Part shown: in pieces, positions 33,781-42,627 of the stretch
Numbering within the stretch: the stretch's first letter is position 1
Layout of the letters: each line of letters begins with the position of its first letter
Assembly (NCBI GenBank): GCA_024349765.1
Contig: AP026073.1
Span: forward strand, 4,154,001 to 4,218,000
DNA length: 64,000 nucleotides
From: Streptomyces nigrescens
Lineage (GTDB): Bacteria; Actinomycetota; Actinomycetes; Streptomycetales; Streptomycetaceae
Direction: 5' to 3'
Made by a program: the position numbers and the translations under genes
Notes under the pieces: model-generated
Seen by the model: the letters and a program-made list of their open reading frames with translations, nothing else
What the model was told of the DNA's origin: nothing
The model's database searches: none

Positions 33781-33871
33781 GGAGGCGCACCGGCACCCGC
33801 GCCAGGCGCAGGCGAGGACCCAACCGCCACCCGATCCCCGCCCCCGCCCCCGCCTCACCTCACCTCACCGC

Positions 33872-34948
33872 CTACAACACCGGGTCCGACGTCCCCCGTT
33901 GCTGCGGTATCGCCACGCCCTCCGGCTGCTGTAGTGCCACCGTCCGTGTCGGCGCGGGAATCCTGATTCCCTCGTCCCGGTACCGCTGATGCAGCCGCTT
34001 GATGAATTCATGCTTGATCCGATACTGGTCGCTGAATTCACCCACTCCCAGAATCACCGTAAGGCCGATCCGAGAGTCCCCGAAGGTGTGGAAACGAACG
34101 GCCGGTTCGTGTTCCGGAACGGCGCCACTGACGTCGGTCATCACGCTCTTGACGACCTCCAGGGTGACCCGCTCGACGTGTTCGAGGTCACTGTCGTAAC
34201 CGACCCCAACCTGGACGAGGATCGACAACTGCTGTTCCGGCCGGGTGAAGTTGGTCATGTTGGTGCCGGCCAGCTGCGCATTCGGGATGATCACGAGATT
34301 GTTGGAGAGCTGGCGGACCACGGTGTTACGCCAGTTGATGTCGACGACGTATCCCTCCTCCCCACTGCTGAGCCGAATGTAGTCACCGGGCTGCACGGTC
34401 TTCGAAGCCAATACGTGTACGCCCGCGAAGAGGTTGGCGAGGGTGTCCTGCAATGCCAGGGCGACCGCCAAGCCGCCCACGCCGAGCGCCGTGAGCAGAG
34501 GGGCTATGGAAATGCCCAGGGTCTGCAGGATGACCAGAACGCCCATTGCCAGCACCACGATGCGGGTGATGTTGGCGAAAATGGTGGCCGATCCGGCCAC
34601 GCCGGATCGTGACTGGGCCAGCGACCTCACGAGTCGGGTGATCATCCGGGCCGCGGTCAGTGTGACGACCAGGATGAGCAGCACGGTCAGCGTGCGGTTG
34701 ACGTTCCGTCCGACCGTAGGCGTCAGCGGCAGCGCAGCGGCCGCAGCCGCCAGACCACCGGATATCGCCGCCCAGGGCACCACGGATCGCAGTGAATCGA
34801 CAATGACGTCGTCGCCGCTCCATCGCGTTCTGCTCGCGTGCTTTCCCAGCCACCGCAACACCGCTTTGCACAACAGTCCGGCGACGATACCGGCAATCAG
34901 CGCGGCACCGGCAACGATCAGGTCATGCAGCGTGACATCACGGTTCAC
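33872..34948 (-). CDS. Small mechanosensitive channel (MscS family)
   Basis: 358 residues. Four hydrophobic helices precede the pore helix TM3-like region (LLTALGVGGLAVALALQDTLANLFAG), a classic MscS pore with alternating Gly/Ala, and the cytoplasmic beta domain (VQPGDYIRLSSGEEGYVVDINWRNTVVRQ, then PNAQLAGTNMTN). It lets solutes out on osmotic downshift. GTG start. The tail (about 335-358) is non-conserved. Confidence 0.94.
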   Translation of the reverse strand: MNRDVTLHDLIVAGAALIAGIVAGLLCKAVLRWLGKHASRTRWSGDDVIVDSLRSVVPWAAISGGLAAAAAALPLTPTVGRNVNRTLTVLLILVVTLTAARMITRLVRSLAQSRSGVAGSATIFANITRIVVLAMGVLVILQTLGISIAPLLTALGVGGLAVALALQDTLANLFAGVHVLASKTVQPGDYIRLSSGEEGYVVDINWRNTVVRQLSNNLVIIPNAQLAGTNMTNFTRPEQQLSILVQVGVGYDSDLEHVERVTLEVVKSVMTDVSGAVPEHEPAVRFHTFGDSRIGLTVILGVGEFSDQYRIKHEFIKRLHQRYRDEGIRIPAPTRTVALQQPEGVAIPQQRGTSDPVL

Positions 34949-35469
34949 CGGTCAACCCCCGCTCCCGGGAACTGCAGCCCTGCCACTGCCACGCATCGCA
35001 TGTGATGCTCCATCATTCGGTTTTACCTGCTTGTCTCTAGGACTTCGAATGCGCCGGGGCCCGACCGCAGACGTGTGCGTGTACGTGTACGTGTCCATGT
35101 ACGTAGACGAAGACGTGAAGGTCCCGCAAGTCGTGGTCGTCCTGACGCGATCAGCCATCCTGCCGCACGCGACGCGATACGCAGCGAGCACCCCAGGAGA
35201 AACCAACCACCCCTGCCCGCCCGCCTCCATCAGGCATGCGCTCACTACGAACCCCACCCCACACTCCGCGCCCCGATCTGGCCCATTCTGCCGTCACCCA
35301 CACGTGCGGTGCTGCGCATGGACGATTCCGCGAAGGGGAGTCATGCGAAGCCGCACGCGTCGACCGATACACGGCGGCGGACCAACTGGTGTTTTGAGAA
35401 GGGCCGACTTGAGCCGTGAGAACGAACAACGACACCAAGTCGGGTCAGCGTCCTGAGGAAGGGTGTTCC
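34949..35469. other. Long gap with alternating GT/AC run
   Basis: 521 bases between divergent MscS and DUF6355 genes, with no gene supported by family or ribosome site. Bases 35071-35104 are a purine-pyrimidine alternation (GTGTGCGTGTACGTGTACGT) that could adopt Z-DNA. Promoters of both genes must lie here. Confidence 0.5.
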
Positions 35470-35751
35470 ATGCGCCGCTTTGCCGCCCTCATGCTCGGTG
35501 CCGCCGCATTCTGCGGAGCGGTCACCGCCGCGCCTGGTCAGGCCATCGCCCTGGCCAAAGAACCATGTGGCTTCTACAAGACAGGCAGTGATGCGTACTA
35601 CCGCCACTGCACCACGGACGGTTCGAACGTCGTGATCAAGGTGGAGGTCGCCTGGGCCCCCGACTACCAGCGCTGCGTCGGCCCGGGCCGTACGTGGCTG
35701 GGCTCCGCCTCCAGGATCCAGGGCGCGCACTACGTCGGGCGCACCTGCTGA
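35470..35751 (+). CDS. Secreted DUF6355-type small protein
   Basis: 93 residues from ATG 35470 with GAAGGG at 6 bases. A signal peptide (MRRFAALMLGAAAFCGAVTA...AIA) precedes a roughly 60-residue domain with four cysteines and GFYKTGSDAYYRHC, WLGSASRIQGAHYVG, which I recognise as the DUF6355 (natural-product-biosynthesis-associated) family. Disulfides are likely. Function not known; it stands alone. Confidence 0.85.
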   Translation: MRRFAALMLGAAAFCGAVTAAPGQAIALAKEPCGFYKTGSDAYYRHCTTDGSNVVIKVEVAWAPDYQRCVGPGRTWLGSASRIQGAHYVGRTC

Positions 35752-35803
35752 CCGGCCACGAGCTGTCCCTCCTGCTCCGGCCCGTTGCGACGACTCGTCC
35801 GCC

Positions 35804-35859
35804 AGCCGTCAGGCCGGCAACCGGCAGCCGTCAGCCTGGCAACCGACAGCCGTCGCAGC
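35804..35859 (+). repeat. 22-nt tandem repeat, 2.5 units
   Basis: AGCCGTCAGGCCGGCAACCG with two further bases at 35804-35825, a variant at 35826-35847 and a partial third. It lies between convergent genes. Confidence 0.85.
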
Positions 35860-35887
35860 ACACGGGAATTACGGAGCCTCGGGCGAC

Positions 35888-36160
35888 TCAGAAGGGAACG
35901 GCCACCCCAGCCTCTCTCATTCGACTCAGGGCACGGCCCATACACTCGGCGACCGAGGCGCCGTCAGCTCTCATCGGCGGCAACGGCCCGCCACCGGCGG
36001 CGAAGGTCCACGCTGGCCGGCCTTCGCGCAGGCGCTCCGCATCGATGCGAATCATGGCTCCAATCCCCTGCTCACCGAGCCACTCCAGGATGAGCAGCGT
36101 CGCATCCTCGACGCCGCTGTCCAGATCTACCGTGGGCCACCGCCCCATCCCCTTGCCCAT
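35888..36160 (-). CDS. Small conserved Streptomyces protein
   Basis: 90 residues from ATG 36160 (MGKGMGRWPTVDLDSGVEDA). Composition is acidic, with a Gly-rich middle (WTFAAGGGPLPPMRADG) and no membrane part. Near-identical-looking proteins are, as far as I recall, widespread in Streptomyces without assigned function. The frame stays open upstream, but the start at MGKGMGRW is the first giving normal composition. Confidence 0.75.
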   Translation of the reverse strand: MGKGMGRWPTVDLDSGVEDATLLILEWLGEQGIGAMIRIDAERLREGRPAWTFAAGGGPLPPMRADGASVAECMGRALSRMREAGVAVPF

Positions 36161-36276
36161 GGCCGCAACCCTACTGGGCCGGTCGGGACTACGACGTGGG
36201 TGCGCTCGGGCGAGGAGGCAGCCCAACAGGCATGGGGCGTAGGCGGATAGGCAGGGGGCGTGGGCGTAAGCGCAAG

Positions 36277-36318
36277 CGGCAAGCGGTAAGCAGCAAACGG
36301 CAAGTGGCAAGTGGCAAG
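36277..36318 (+). repeat. 7-nt tandem repeat, six units
   Basis: Units CGGCAAG/TGGCAAG with variants (CGGTAAG, CAGCAAA) from 36277 to 36318, between two minus-strand genes. Confidence 0.85.
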
Positions 36319-36402
36319 TGACGTTGTCCAGATTGCGCAGGCGCTGGTGTCCGTCAAGGGTGCCGTCGTAGGTGCGGGGCCTGCACCAGCACGGGCGGAC
36401 CG

Positions 36403-37320
36403 TCAGGTGGCGGTGCCTCCCGGTGTCGGCCCTTGCTCCCCCGCCCCGGCCCCTCCGCCCTCCTCCCTCTCGTCTTCCATCTGGACCCTTGGCAGGATGA
36501 GCACGCCCCAAGTGACCAGCACTGCCCCGATCGCCTCCGGGATCAGCCACCATCCGGTGCGTACGCGGTCCCCGTAGACCACGATGCCCAGGGCCAGGCT
36601 GACGAGGGCCTCTCCCAGGGTGAGGACGGGCTGGGAGACCACCAGCGGGCCGGATTCCAGCGCGTTGGCCAGCAGAAACAGTGCGCATGCCCCGGCCGCC
36701 ACAAATCCGTAGGTCTGCCAGGAGGCGAAGAAGGTGCTCGGGCCGTGCCGGTTGAACGTGTCGGTCGCGGACTTCATCAAGGTCGCCGTCAGGGCGTAAC
36801 CGATCGCGGAGGCGGCGCTGAAGAGGGCCGCGCGGGCCTTCCCCCGCGGGCGAGACGCCGCTGCCGCCGCACACAGCGTGATGGCACCAACGGTGGCCAG
36901 CAGCGTCACCACCCACGTGGCCGACGAGACCTCGGTGCCCGCTCCGGACGGTGCGGCAGCGGCCAGCGCCAGACCGAGGCCGACGGCGACGCTCAGGGAA
37001 CCGGCCCAGCCGGCCGCCGGCAGCCGTCGGCGGGACAGCGCGCAGGCGATCACGAGCGCCAGGGGCAGTTCGGTCACCAGGATCGGCTGGACCAGGACAA
37101 GCGAACCCAGTGCCAGGGCCAACGCCTGGCACGCCGCGGCGCCGACCACCACGGCGATCCCGCCGAGCCATGCCGGATTACGCACCAGGTGCCGGACCAG
37201 CCTGGGACTGAAGGCATCACCCTCCGGTACGGTCCGTGCAGCCAGGCGCTGGAGCACGGTACCAGTGGCGTTGCCCACGGCCGCCAGCAGCGCGAACAGC
37301 GCAGACAACACAGCCGCCAC
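36403..37320 (-). CDS. DMT family transporter
   Basis: 305 residues from GTG 37320, preceded by GAGGGG at 8 bases; an earlier start at 37443 is possible. Nine to ten hydrophobic helices resemble the magnesium/nucleotide-sugar (NIPA-like) DMT group (LFALLAAVGNATGTVLQRLA, LVLVQPILVTELPLALVIA, GEALVSLALGIVVYGDR). The C-terminus is Gly/Glu-rich and repetitive. Substrate unknown. Confidence 0.88.
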   Translation of the reverse strand: MAAVLSALFALLAAVGNATGTVLQRLAARTVPEGDAFSPRLVRHLVRNPAWLGGIAVVVGAAACQALALALGSLVLVQPILVTELPLALVIACALSRRRLPAAGWAGSLSVAVGLGLALAAAAPSGAGTEVSSATWVVTLLATVGAITLCAAAAASRPRGKARAALFSAASAIGYALTATLMKSATDTFNRHGPSTFFASWQTYGFVAAGACALFLLANALESGPLVVSQPVLTLGEALVSLALGIVVYGDRVRTGWWLIPEAIGAVLVTWGVLILPRVQMEDEREEGGGAGAGEQGPTPGGTAT

Positions 37321-37756
37321 CGTGCGATCCCCTCGGGTCGTGAGGCCATTGGTTCCTGGCAGCAACCGTGGCAGAGCAACCCGCAACGCGCGGAGCACGG
37401 CACGCCACCAGATGAGAACGACGGCCACACCACGGCCGCGCACTTCCCTCCGTTAGAGGCCTGGCCTTCCCCCGCCCCCTTTCCCTTCCCCCATCTCCTC
37501 CCTCCCCCGCCTCGTCCTGGGCCGTCCCGGCGTAAAGCGACCCGGCGTGTGGGCATGAACCGTGGGTGTGGTCCGTGGCTGGTGCCTGGGCTGAGCCGGT
37601 GGCCGCTATGGGGAAGGCAACAGGCGGCGTCGTTGGTCTGGGGCAGGCCGTGGCTGTCGGTACCGGAAGCCCCAAGGCGGTAGGCACACGTACGGGTCGT
37701 GGGCGCATGGGCAGCACGGCGGCCGATATGTAGACGGCGTGGTGGCTGACCGCTGC
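37321..37756. other. Gap without a supported gene
   Basis: Sequence between two minus-strand genes. Its right part may carry the promoter of the DMT gene; a run of C/T-rich DNA (37466-37510) is seen. I see no credible gene. Confidence 0.5.
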
Positions 37757-38503
37757 TCATGAGCCAAGGAGGGATATGCCGTGGCGCCTGCGGAAGGCGC
37801 GGCTGTGGTGCACGGTGAGTGCCACCGTGGCGGCCAATATGCCGAGGGACTGGAAGCGGCCGATCACTGGCACCAGGTCAACGGGCAGCGCCACTGCTTC
37901 GACGGTGCTCAATACGGCGTCGAGCAGTTGCGCGGTGCCCCACAGCACCGTGAGTCCGCGGAGCGCCGCACGGAAGTCCGGCCGCTCGCACCACATGCGT
38001 TCCGCCGCTTCCTCCGCACCCGGCCCGCCTAGTCGGCGTCCGAACTGGAACGCCAACGGACGGGCGGCGAAGAGCGAACCCAGGACCCAGACCCCTAGGA
38101 CGGCGGGGATGGCAGCGTCCTTCAGGAGCAGTATCCGCGGGCTGCCGCTGATCAGTGAGGTGACGGCCGACACGACCAGCAGGGCGAGCACCACTAGATC
38201 AACGAATTCGACGCGTCGGCGTATCACGGCGGTGCCTACTGCGTGCGCCGCCGGAATGGCACCGCTCAGCAGCAGCGCCTGCCACTGGGCGACGTCCTGT
38301 GCGCGTAGCACGTAGTACACGACGAAGGGCAGGAGGATGTTGACGATCAGCGGGATGAGGAAGGCGCGCCTTCGGTGTGTGCCGTCCGTACGCGTGGCTT
38401 CCACGCCTCCCGTGGCTGCTGCGCCATCGACGGATTGCCTGGCCTCCGCGTCCTCCATGCTTTTCATGCCCTCCATGGATTTCCTGCCTTCCACGGTGTT
38501 CAT
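37757..38503 (-). CDS. VC0807-family membrane protein
   Basis: 248 residues from ATG 38503, with GGGGGA just upstream. After a 50-residue polar N-terminus (with repeated MEGMKSMED-like residues) there are six helices. LIVNILLPFVVYYVLR, LSGAIPAAHAVGTAVIRRRVE and GVWVLGSLFAARPLAFQFGR fit the VC0807-type membrane protein family. Role unknown. Confidence 0.8.
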   Translation of the reverse strand: MNTVEGRKSMEGMKSMEDAEARQSVDGAAATGGVEATRTDGTHRRRAFLIPLIVNILLPFVVYYVLRAQDVAQWQALLLSGAIPAAHAVGTAVIRRRVEFVDLVVLALLVVSAVTSLISGSPRILLLKDAAIPAVLGVWVLGSLFAARPLAFQFGRRLGGPGAEEAAERMWCERPDFRAALRGLTVLWGTAQLLDAVLSTVEAVALPVDLVPVIGRFQSLGILAATVALTVHHSRAFRRRHGISLLGS

Positions 38504-38785
38504 GAGTCCCCCAGCGATCCGAACGAAGTAGAGATGACGAGGTGTCGGCCGTGCGGCACAACCGCTCACGACCACTTGCCTCGACGTTAGGAGTTGGGAG
38601 GGTGGAGAGGCGTCGGCCCCAGGGTTGGTCCGGCGGTCGTGGCTCTCCACCCGTGCTCCTCAACCGCTGGGTGGACCTCGACCTGCTGGCCGGTCCACTT
38701 CGGCAAGATGACGATGGCCATCGCCTGCGGCAGGCCTACGGCAGTGCTCGACACTGGCGCCGGGACGGGCACCGGCCCCGACTCT

Positions 38786-39268
38786 TCAGAGCATGACGGA
38801 GAGCAGCAGCGGCACTACCGACGCGGAGGCTGCGGTACCGACCCAAGCGACCGAAAGCCGCGCCTTGCGCCAACGCATGGTCCAGGGGAAGGCGAAGGAG
38901 AGTAGGGCGAGGCATGCGCCGGTCGCGTAGAGGAAGGGAGCGCTGATCAGGGGGACGGTCACGTTGGCCGGACAAAGATCCGGGCCGCAGGAATCCGTGG
39001 CCATGGTGGCGAAGGCGTAGAGGGTGAAGGCCGGGATGTAGAGACCGCCGATCACCCCGACGGCGACCAGCGGCGGGCACCACCACAAGGGGTCACGGAG
39101 CCGCCGTGCCGGGGAGGGGACGGGATGGGGCAGGGGCAGGGGCAGGGGCACGGCAGGGTGGGGCGGCGGGGGCACGGTGGCCGGTGCGGCGTGGCGGTGG
39201 GCGACGGGCTCTGGCGCGTATGCGGTGGGGGCAGGGTGAGGCGGCAGAGCAGTTGCGTCGTCGGTCAT
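38786..39268 (-). CDS. Hypothetical membrane protein
   Basis: 160 residues from ATG 39268 (a TTG at 39280 is the alternative). Residues 1-60 are Pro/His/Ala-rich and unfolded-looking; three to four hydrophobic segments follow (PLVAVGVIGGLYIPAFTLYAF, LISAPFLYATGACLALLSFA, VGTAASASVVPLLLSVML). Not recognised. No good ribosome site. Confidence 0.7.
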   Translation of the reverse strand: MTDDATALPPHPAPTAYAPEPVAHRHAAPATVPPPPHPAVPLPLPLPHPVPSPARRLRDPLWWCPPLVAVGVIGGLYIPAFTLYAFATMATDSCGPDLCPANVTVPLISAPFLYATGACLALLSFAFPWTMRWRKARLSVAWVGTAASASVVPLLLSVML

Positions 39269-39408
39269 GGGGTGAGTCAACGTGGCCGGAGAGCGTGGTT
39301 GCCAGAGGGCAGGTACTCAGATGGGCTGAGGTGGGGTGGGGCTCCGTACTTAACCGTCGAGCGGCTGCCGGTCCACGTAGCGCCCGTCAGCACGAAGCAC
39401 CGAACATC

Positions 39409-39472
39409 GAGCACCGGGCACCGAGCACCGGGCACCGCGCGCCGAGCAGCAGCATGGCCGAGCAGCAGCATG
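39409..39472 (+). repeat. 14-nt and 16-nt duplicated units
   Basis: GAGCACCGGGCACC twice (39409-39436), then GCCGAGCAGCAGCATG twice (39441-39472), in the divergent gap upstream of the SixA-type gene. Confidence 0.9.
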
Positions 39473-39539
39473 AGCGACAGCGCCAACCGGGCCGGGCTCC
39501 AAGGCCCGCGCCCACCGTGACCCGGAGGACAATGAAGGC

Positions 39540-40097
39540 ATGACGCCGCCCCTTCCTGCCCGGCTGGTGGTCCTGCGCCACGCCAAGTCCGCCTGGCCGC
39601 CGGACGTGCCCGATCACGAGCGCCCGCTGGGCAAGCGCGGCCGCAGGGATGCGCCGGCGGCCGGGCGCCGGCTGCTGGCGGACGGGTGCGTGCCCGACCT
39701 CGTCCTGTGCTCCACGGCCCGCCGCACCCGCGAGACCTGGGACCTCGTCGCACCGGAGCTCGGCGCCCGACCGGAGGTGGTCTTCGAGCCGCGGGTGTAC
39801 GGAGCGAGCGCCGCCGAGCTGCTCGATGTGGTGCGCGAGGTTCCGGAGCAGCGGCGGACGGTGCTGTTGATCGGCCATCAGCCGGGCGTCCAAGACGTGG
39901 TGCTGGCGCTGGCAGGACAGGAAGAGGGAGAGCGGGGCAGGGACGCGGACGGGGAGGCGTTGGGGCGGGTGCGGGCGAAATTCCCTACGTCGGGGATTGC
40001 GGTCCTGGCCCTGCGGGGCGCCTGGGCGGACCTCGCGCCGGGCACCGCCACCCTCACGGACTTCACCGTCCCGCGCGGCGAAGCTCCTGGGAAGTGA
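39540..40097 (+). CDS. SixA-type histidine phosphatase
   Basis: 185 residues. RHAKS (catalytic His in LVVLRHAKSAW) at the N-terminus, a second Arg in CSTARRTRETW, and the acid/His in LLIGHQPGVQDVV give the phosphoglycerate-mutase-like phosphatase core. E. coli SixA removes phosphate from a phosphohistidine protein; Streptomyces homologues are uncharacterised. It is cytosolic. GGAGG at 39522-39526 serves ATG 39540. Confidence 0.93.
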   Translation: MTPPLPARLVVLRHAKSAWPPDVPDHERPLGKRGRRDAPAAGRRLLADGCVPDLVLCSTARRTRETWDLVAPELGARPEVVFEPRVYGASAAELLDVVREVPEQRRTVLLIGHQPGVQDVVLALAGQEEGERGRDADGEALGRVRAKFPTSGIAVLALRGAWADLAPGTATLTDFTVPRGEAPGK

Positions 40098-40157
40098 CCC
40101 GGAACGCTCAGCTCACAGCTACTTCCCTCTTCACCGACCACCGATCACCGACCACCG

Positions 40158-40204
40158 CCTGCTGCCTGCTGCCTGCTGCCTGCTGCCTGCTGCCTGCTGC
40201 CTGC
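40158..40204 (+). repeat. 7-nt tandem repeat, 6.7 units
   Basis: Six perfect copies of CCTGCTG and a partial, in the short gap between convergent genes. Confidence 0.95.
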
Positions 40205-40235
40205 CGGCCACCGGCCCTCAGCCACCGACCGGTAA

Positions 40236-41297
40236 TCACCGCTCCCCGCCCCCGAACATCGCCGCCCCTTCCACACCCGTCGCCTGGTTTTCCGCTACGT
40301 ACGGCCGCAGCTCCGCCTCGTAAGCGGCGAAGGCGGTCGTGTGGTCGCCGTTCGCTCCGGCCAGGTGTCGGGCCAGGGTCCGGGCGCCTATCAGGGCCTG
40401 GGAGGTGCCCATGCCACTGGTGGGCGCGGCGCAGTAGCCCGCGTCGCCGAGCAGGGCGATCCGGCCCTGCGACCAGCGGTCCAGGTGGACCTGGCAGGCC
40501 GAGGAGAAGTAGAAGTCGTCGGCCTCGGTCATGGCGTCCAGCAGTCGCGGCGCTTCCCAGCCGCGTCCCGCGAACGCCGTGCGCAGCGCCTGCTCCTGTT
40601 CCTCCCGGCCGCAACGGTCCAGCGCGGGCGTCGGGGTGGCGAACGAGAGGCTGACCGTCAGCCGGTCCGCGTCGCCCGCGCTGAACGCGTAGATCGCCGT
40701 GTCCGGTGCATGCTGCAGCACACCGCTGTGGTCGAGACCGAGGTAGTTCGCGGTGCTGAAGCCGGCGCCGGAGAGGCCGAGGTGGCGCACCGCGTCGGCG
40801 TGCGGGCCGAACGCGAGCCGCCGGACCTTCGAGTACACCCCGTCCGCCCCTATGACGAGGTCGAAGGTACGGGGCGCGCCGCGCTCGAACTCGACGGCGA
40901 CGCCGGAGTCGTGCTGGGTGAGCGCGCTGATCGAGTCGTTGAAGACGTACTCCACGTCGTGCGTGGTGATCCGGTGCAGGATCCGGGTCAACTCCCGCTT
41001 CGGCACCTCCAGTTCACCGGCGAAGGCTTCGGCCGGCAGCATCCCGGTCTCGCTGCCGGCCTCGTTCATCAGGGCGGTGCCGCGCATCTTGGTCTCATGG
41101 CGGCGCACCTCGGTGAGGATGCCCAGGTCGTCGAGCACGTCGAACGCGGCGCCGCGGAAATCGACCGCGTATCCGCTGTCCCGGAGGTCCGGGGCGCGTT
41201 CGACCACGGTGACGTCGTAGCCGTCGCGGTGCAGGAAGTAGGCGAGGGCGGGTCCGGCCACGCTCGCGCCCGAGATCAGAACCGTTGCGTGAGTCAT
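40236..41297 (-). CDS. FAD-dependent aromatic-type monooxygenase
   Basis: 353 residues. N-terminal FAD motif VLISGASVAGPALAYFL with VVERAPDLR as the ribose-binding acid, then VIGADGVYSKVR (DG motif) and GRIALLGDAGYCAAPTSGMG (GD motif), the three fingerprints of PHBH-type hydroxylases. It uses NAD(P)H and O2 to hydroxylate an unknown substrate, or may inactivate an antibiotic like TetX/Rox enzymes. ATG 41297 lies 7 bases from TATGGT and has no ribosome site, so a leaderless mRNA is likely. Divergent from a TetR gene. Confidence 0.93.
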   Translation of the reverse strand: MTHATVLISGASVAGPALAYFLHRDGYDVTVVERAPDLRDSGYAVDFRGAAFDVLDDLGILTEVRRHETKMRGTALMNEAGSETGMLPAEAFAGELEVPKRELTRILHRITTHDVEYVFNDSISALTQHDSGVAVEFERGAPRTFDLVIGADGVYSKVRRLAFGPHADAVRHLGLSGAGFSTANYLGLDHSGVLQHAPDTAIYAFSAGDADRLTVSLSFATPTPALDRCGREEQEQALRTAFAGRGWEAPRLLDAMTEADDFYFSSACQVHLDRWSQGRIALLGDAGYCAAPTSGMGTSQALIGARTLARHLAGANGDHTTAFAAYEAELRPYVAENQATGVEGAAMFGGGER

Positions 41298-41304
41298 GGG
41301 AATG

Positions 41305-41356
41305 ACCATATCCAGGGTTTGACCAAATGGGCAAACCGTTTGGATAAACCATTTGG
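41305..41356 (-). promoter_or_regulatory. Monooxygenase promoter with three CC-N4-GG sites
   Basis: On the minus strand TTGCCC (41334-41329), 18-base spacer, TATGGT (41310-41305), then 7 bases to the ATG. Three 8-bp CC-N4-GG sites at 41323, 41336 and 41349 repeat every 13 bases, and the first and third are exact reverse complements (CCAAATGG and CCATTTGG). This is the best candidate operator for the divergent TetR protein. Confidence 0.55.
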
Positions 41357-41368
41357 ACAAGAACGCAC

Positions 41369-41576
41369 GGAGCAGTGGATGGATCCCGTCGGACGGAGCA
41401 GTGGATGGATCCCGTCGGACGGAGCAGTGGATGGATCCCGTCGGACGGAGCAGTGGATGGATCCCGTCGGACGGAGCAGTGGATGGATCCCGTCGGACGG
41501 AGCAGTGGATGGATCCCGTCGGACGGAGCAGTGGATGGATCCCGTCGGACGGAGCAGTGGGTGGATCCCGTTAGGG
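41369..41576 (+). repeat. 26-nt tandem repeat: seven perfect units plus one variant
   Basis: Seven identical units of GGAGCAGTGGATGGATCCCG plus TCGGAC from 41369 to 41550, then a diverged eighth to 41576. There are no spacers, so this is not CRISPR. The array fills the gap between the divergent monooxygenase and TetR genes. Confidence 0.98.
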
Positions 41577-41580
41577 TCGA

Positions 41581-41632
41581 CCAAGCGGATGAACCAAGCG
41601 GATGAACCATGCGGACAACCCTCGGATACGCT
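41581..41632 (+). promoter_or_regulatory. TetR-side 13-nt repeats and -10 box
   Basis: CCAAGCGGATGAA twice (41581 and 41594) and CCATGCGGACAAC at 41607, again at 13-base period and CC-N4-GG form, followed by TACGCT (41627-41632) and six bases to ATG 41639. It mirrors the arrangement at the other end of the array. Confidence 0.5.
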
Positions 41633-41638
41633 GCGGAC

Positions 41639-42127
41639 ATGGGAAATCGAGAGGACCTCCTCGCCGGCGCGAAGCAGTGCCTGATCGAACGCGGCTGGGC
41701 GCGGACCACCGTCCGGGACATCGCGGCAGCGGCCGGAGTCAGCCATGCCGCCATCGGCTACCACTTCGGGTCCCGGGACGCGCTGCTCACCCAGGCGCTC
41801 GTGAAGGCCGTGGACGAGCTCGGTGACGAGCTCGCGAGTCGCGCGCCCGAAGGAACGCCGGAGCAGCGCTGGCAGGCGCTGATCGACAGCTTCACCACGC
41901 ATCGGGCCCTGTGGGTGGCCCAGTTGGAGGCCGCGGTGCAGGCCGAACGGTCACCGGAGGTACGGGCGCACCTCGCCGAGGGGCAGCGCATGGCGCGGGA
42001 GGGGCTCGGGGGCTCGGTACCGCTCGCCCTGCTGAGCGGTCTGATGCTGCAGTGGCTGGTGGACCCGGAGAACGCGCCGTCGGGCGCGGAAGTCATCACG
42101 GAACTGCGCTCGACGTCCCTGGATTGA
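41639..42127 (+). CDS. TetR family repressor
   Basis: 162 residues from ATG 41639; an in-frame ATG at 41609 is possible. Residues about 8-50 form the TetR helix-turn-helix (WARTTVRDIAAAAGVSHAAI, then GYHFGSRDALL), and the C-terminal 110 residues the ligand/dimer domain. It is divergent from the FAD-monooxygenase gene, a frequent drug- or substrate-inducible arrangement. No ribosome site; a TACGCT six bases upstream suggests a leaderless message. The last codons fall inside a repeat array. Confidence 0.92.
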   Translation: MGNREDLLAGAKQCLIERGWARTTVRDIAAAAGVSHAAIGYHFGSRDALLTQALVKAVDELGDELASRAPEGTPEQRWQALIDSFTTHRALWVAQLEAAVQAERSPEVRAHLAEGQRMAREGLGGSVPLALLSGLMLQWLVDPENAPSGAEVITELRSTSLD

Positions 42128-42237
42128 CGTCCCTGGATTAGCCTCCCTGGATTGGCCTCCCTGGCTGACGTCCCTGGATTGACGCCTATGGGTTGGCCCC
42201 CACGAGGTAGCCCCCACGGGTCGGCCCCCACGGGTCG
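42112..42237 (+). repeat. Two 14-nt repeat arrays after TetR
   Basis: Five units of GACGTCCCTGGATT or close variants (42112-42180), the first containing the TetR stop codon, then three of GCCCCCACGGGTCG type (42196-42237). Both have a 14-base period. Confidence 0.9.
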
Positions 42238-42627
42238 GCCACTCCAAAGCCAACGTATGGCCGTGCCCCGCCTCGCCGGACGGCCGGGGTCCCTGCCAGA
42301 CACATATCGTCGTCACCCTGGTGGACGATGACGGCCGGGACATTCCCGTGGGGCCGGGTCGGCGTTTCTTCTGCGCGCCGGAGGAGACCGAGCCGGTCGG
42401 CGCGCCCCCGATGGTCCGCGCGTTATTGACCGCCGCCACGCTGACCGCCCTCGCCTTCAGCGCGCCCGACGCGGTGCGCTACCTCAAGATGGACATGAGG
42501 TCAGAGACCATCCGAGGACGGTGGGCCGGTGAGCGAGGGAACGGCAGAGGATCAACACCCGCGTCGCCTCGCGGAAATTCGCCCCCCGGTGCAGCCTCCC
42601 CACACCCACTCGAAGGAACGCTGACCG
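42238..42627. other. Gap upstream of hemerythrin gene
   Basis: About 390 bases. The middle has coding-like composition (see the small candidate at 42411), but no gene can be closed with confidence. Confidence 0.4.
42411..42503 (+). pseudogene. Possible broken DUF6893-like micro-protein
   Basis: From ATG 42411 the frame gives one hydrophobic helix followed by DAVRYLKMDM, the pattern of the 30-35-residue single-helix proteins (DUF6893 type) of Streptomyces. Where those end, the frame runs on into low-complexity sequence, with TGA present only in the +1 frame. A recent frameshift or chance are both possible. Confidence 0.25.

Noticed and set aside
35071-35104. Small RNA or coding signal in the GT/AC run
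   Set aside because: Only simple alternation is seen; possible Z-DNA but no gene evidence.
41369-41576. CRISPR array
   Set aside because: Units are contiguous without unique spacers, and there is no cas gene.
41353-41605. Short frames through the 26-nt repeat array
   Set aside because: The 26-base unit is not a multiple of three, so the frames only exist by chance repetition, and they lack starts with ribosome sites.
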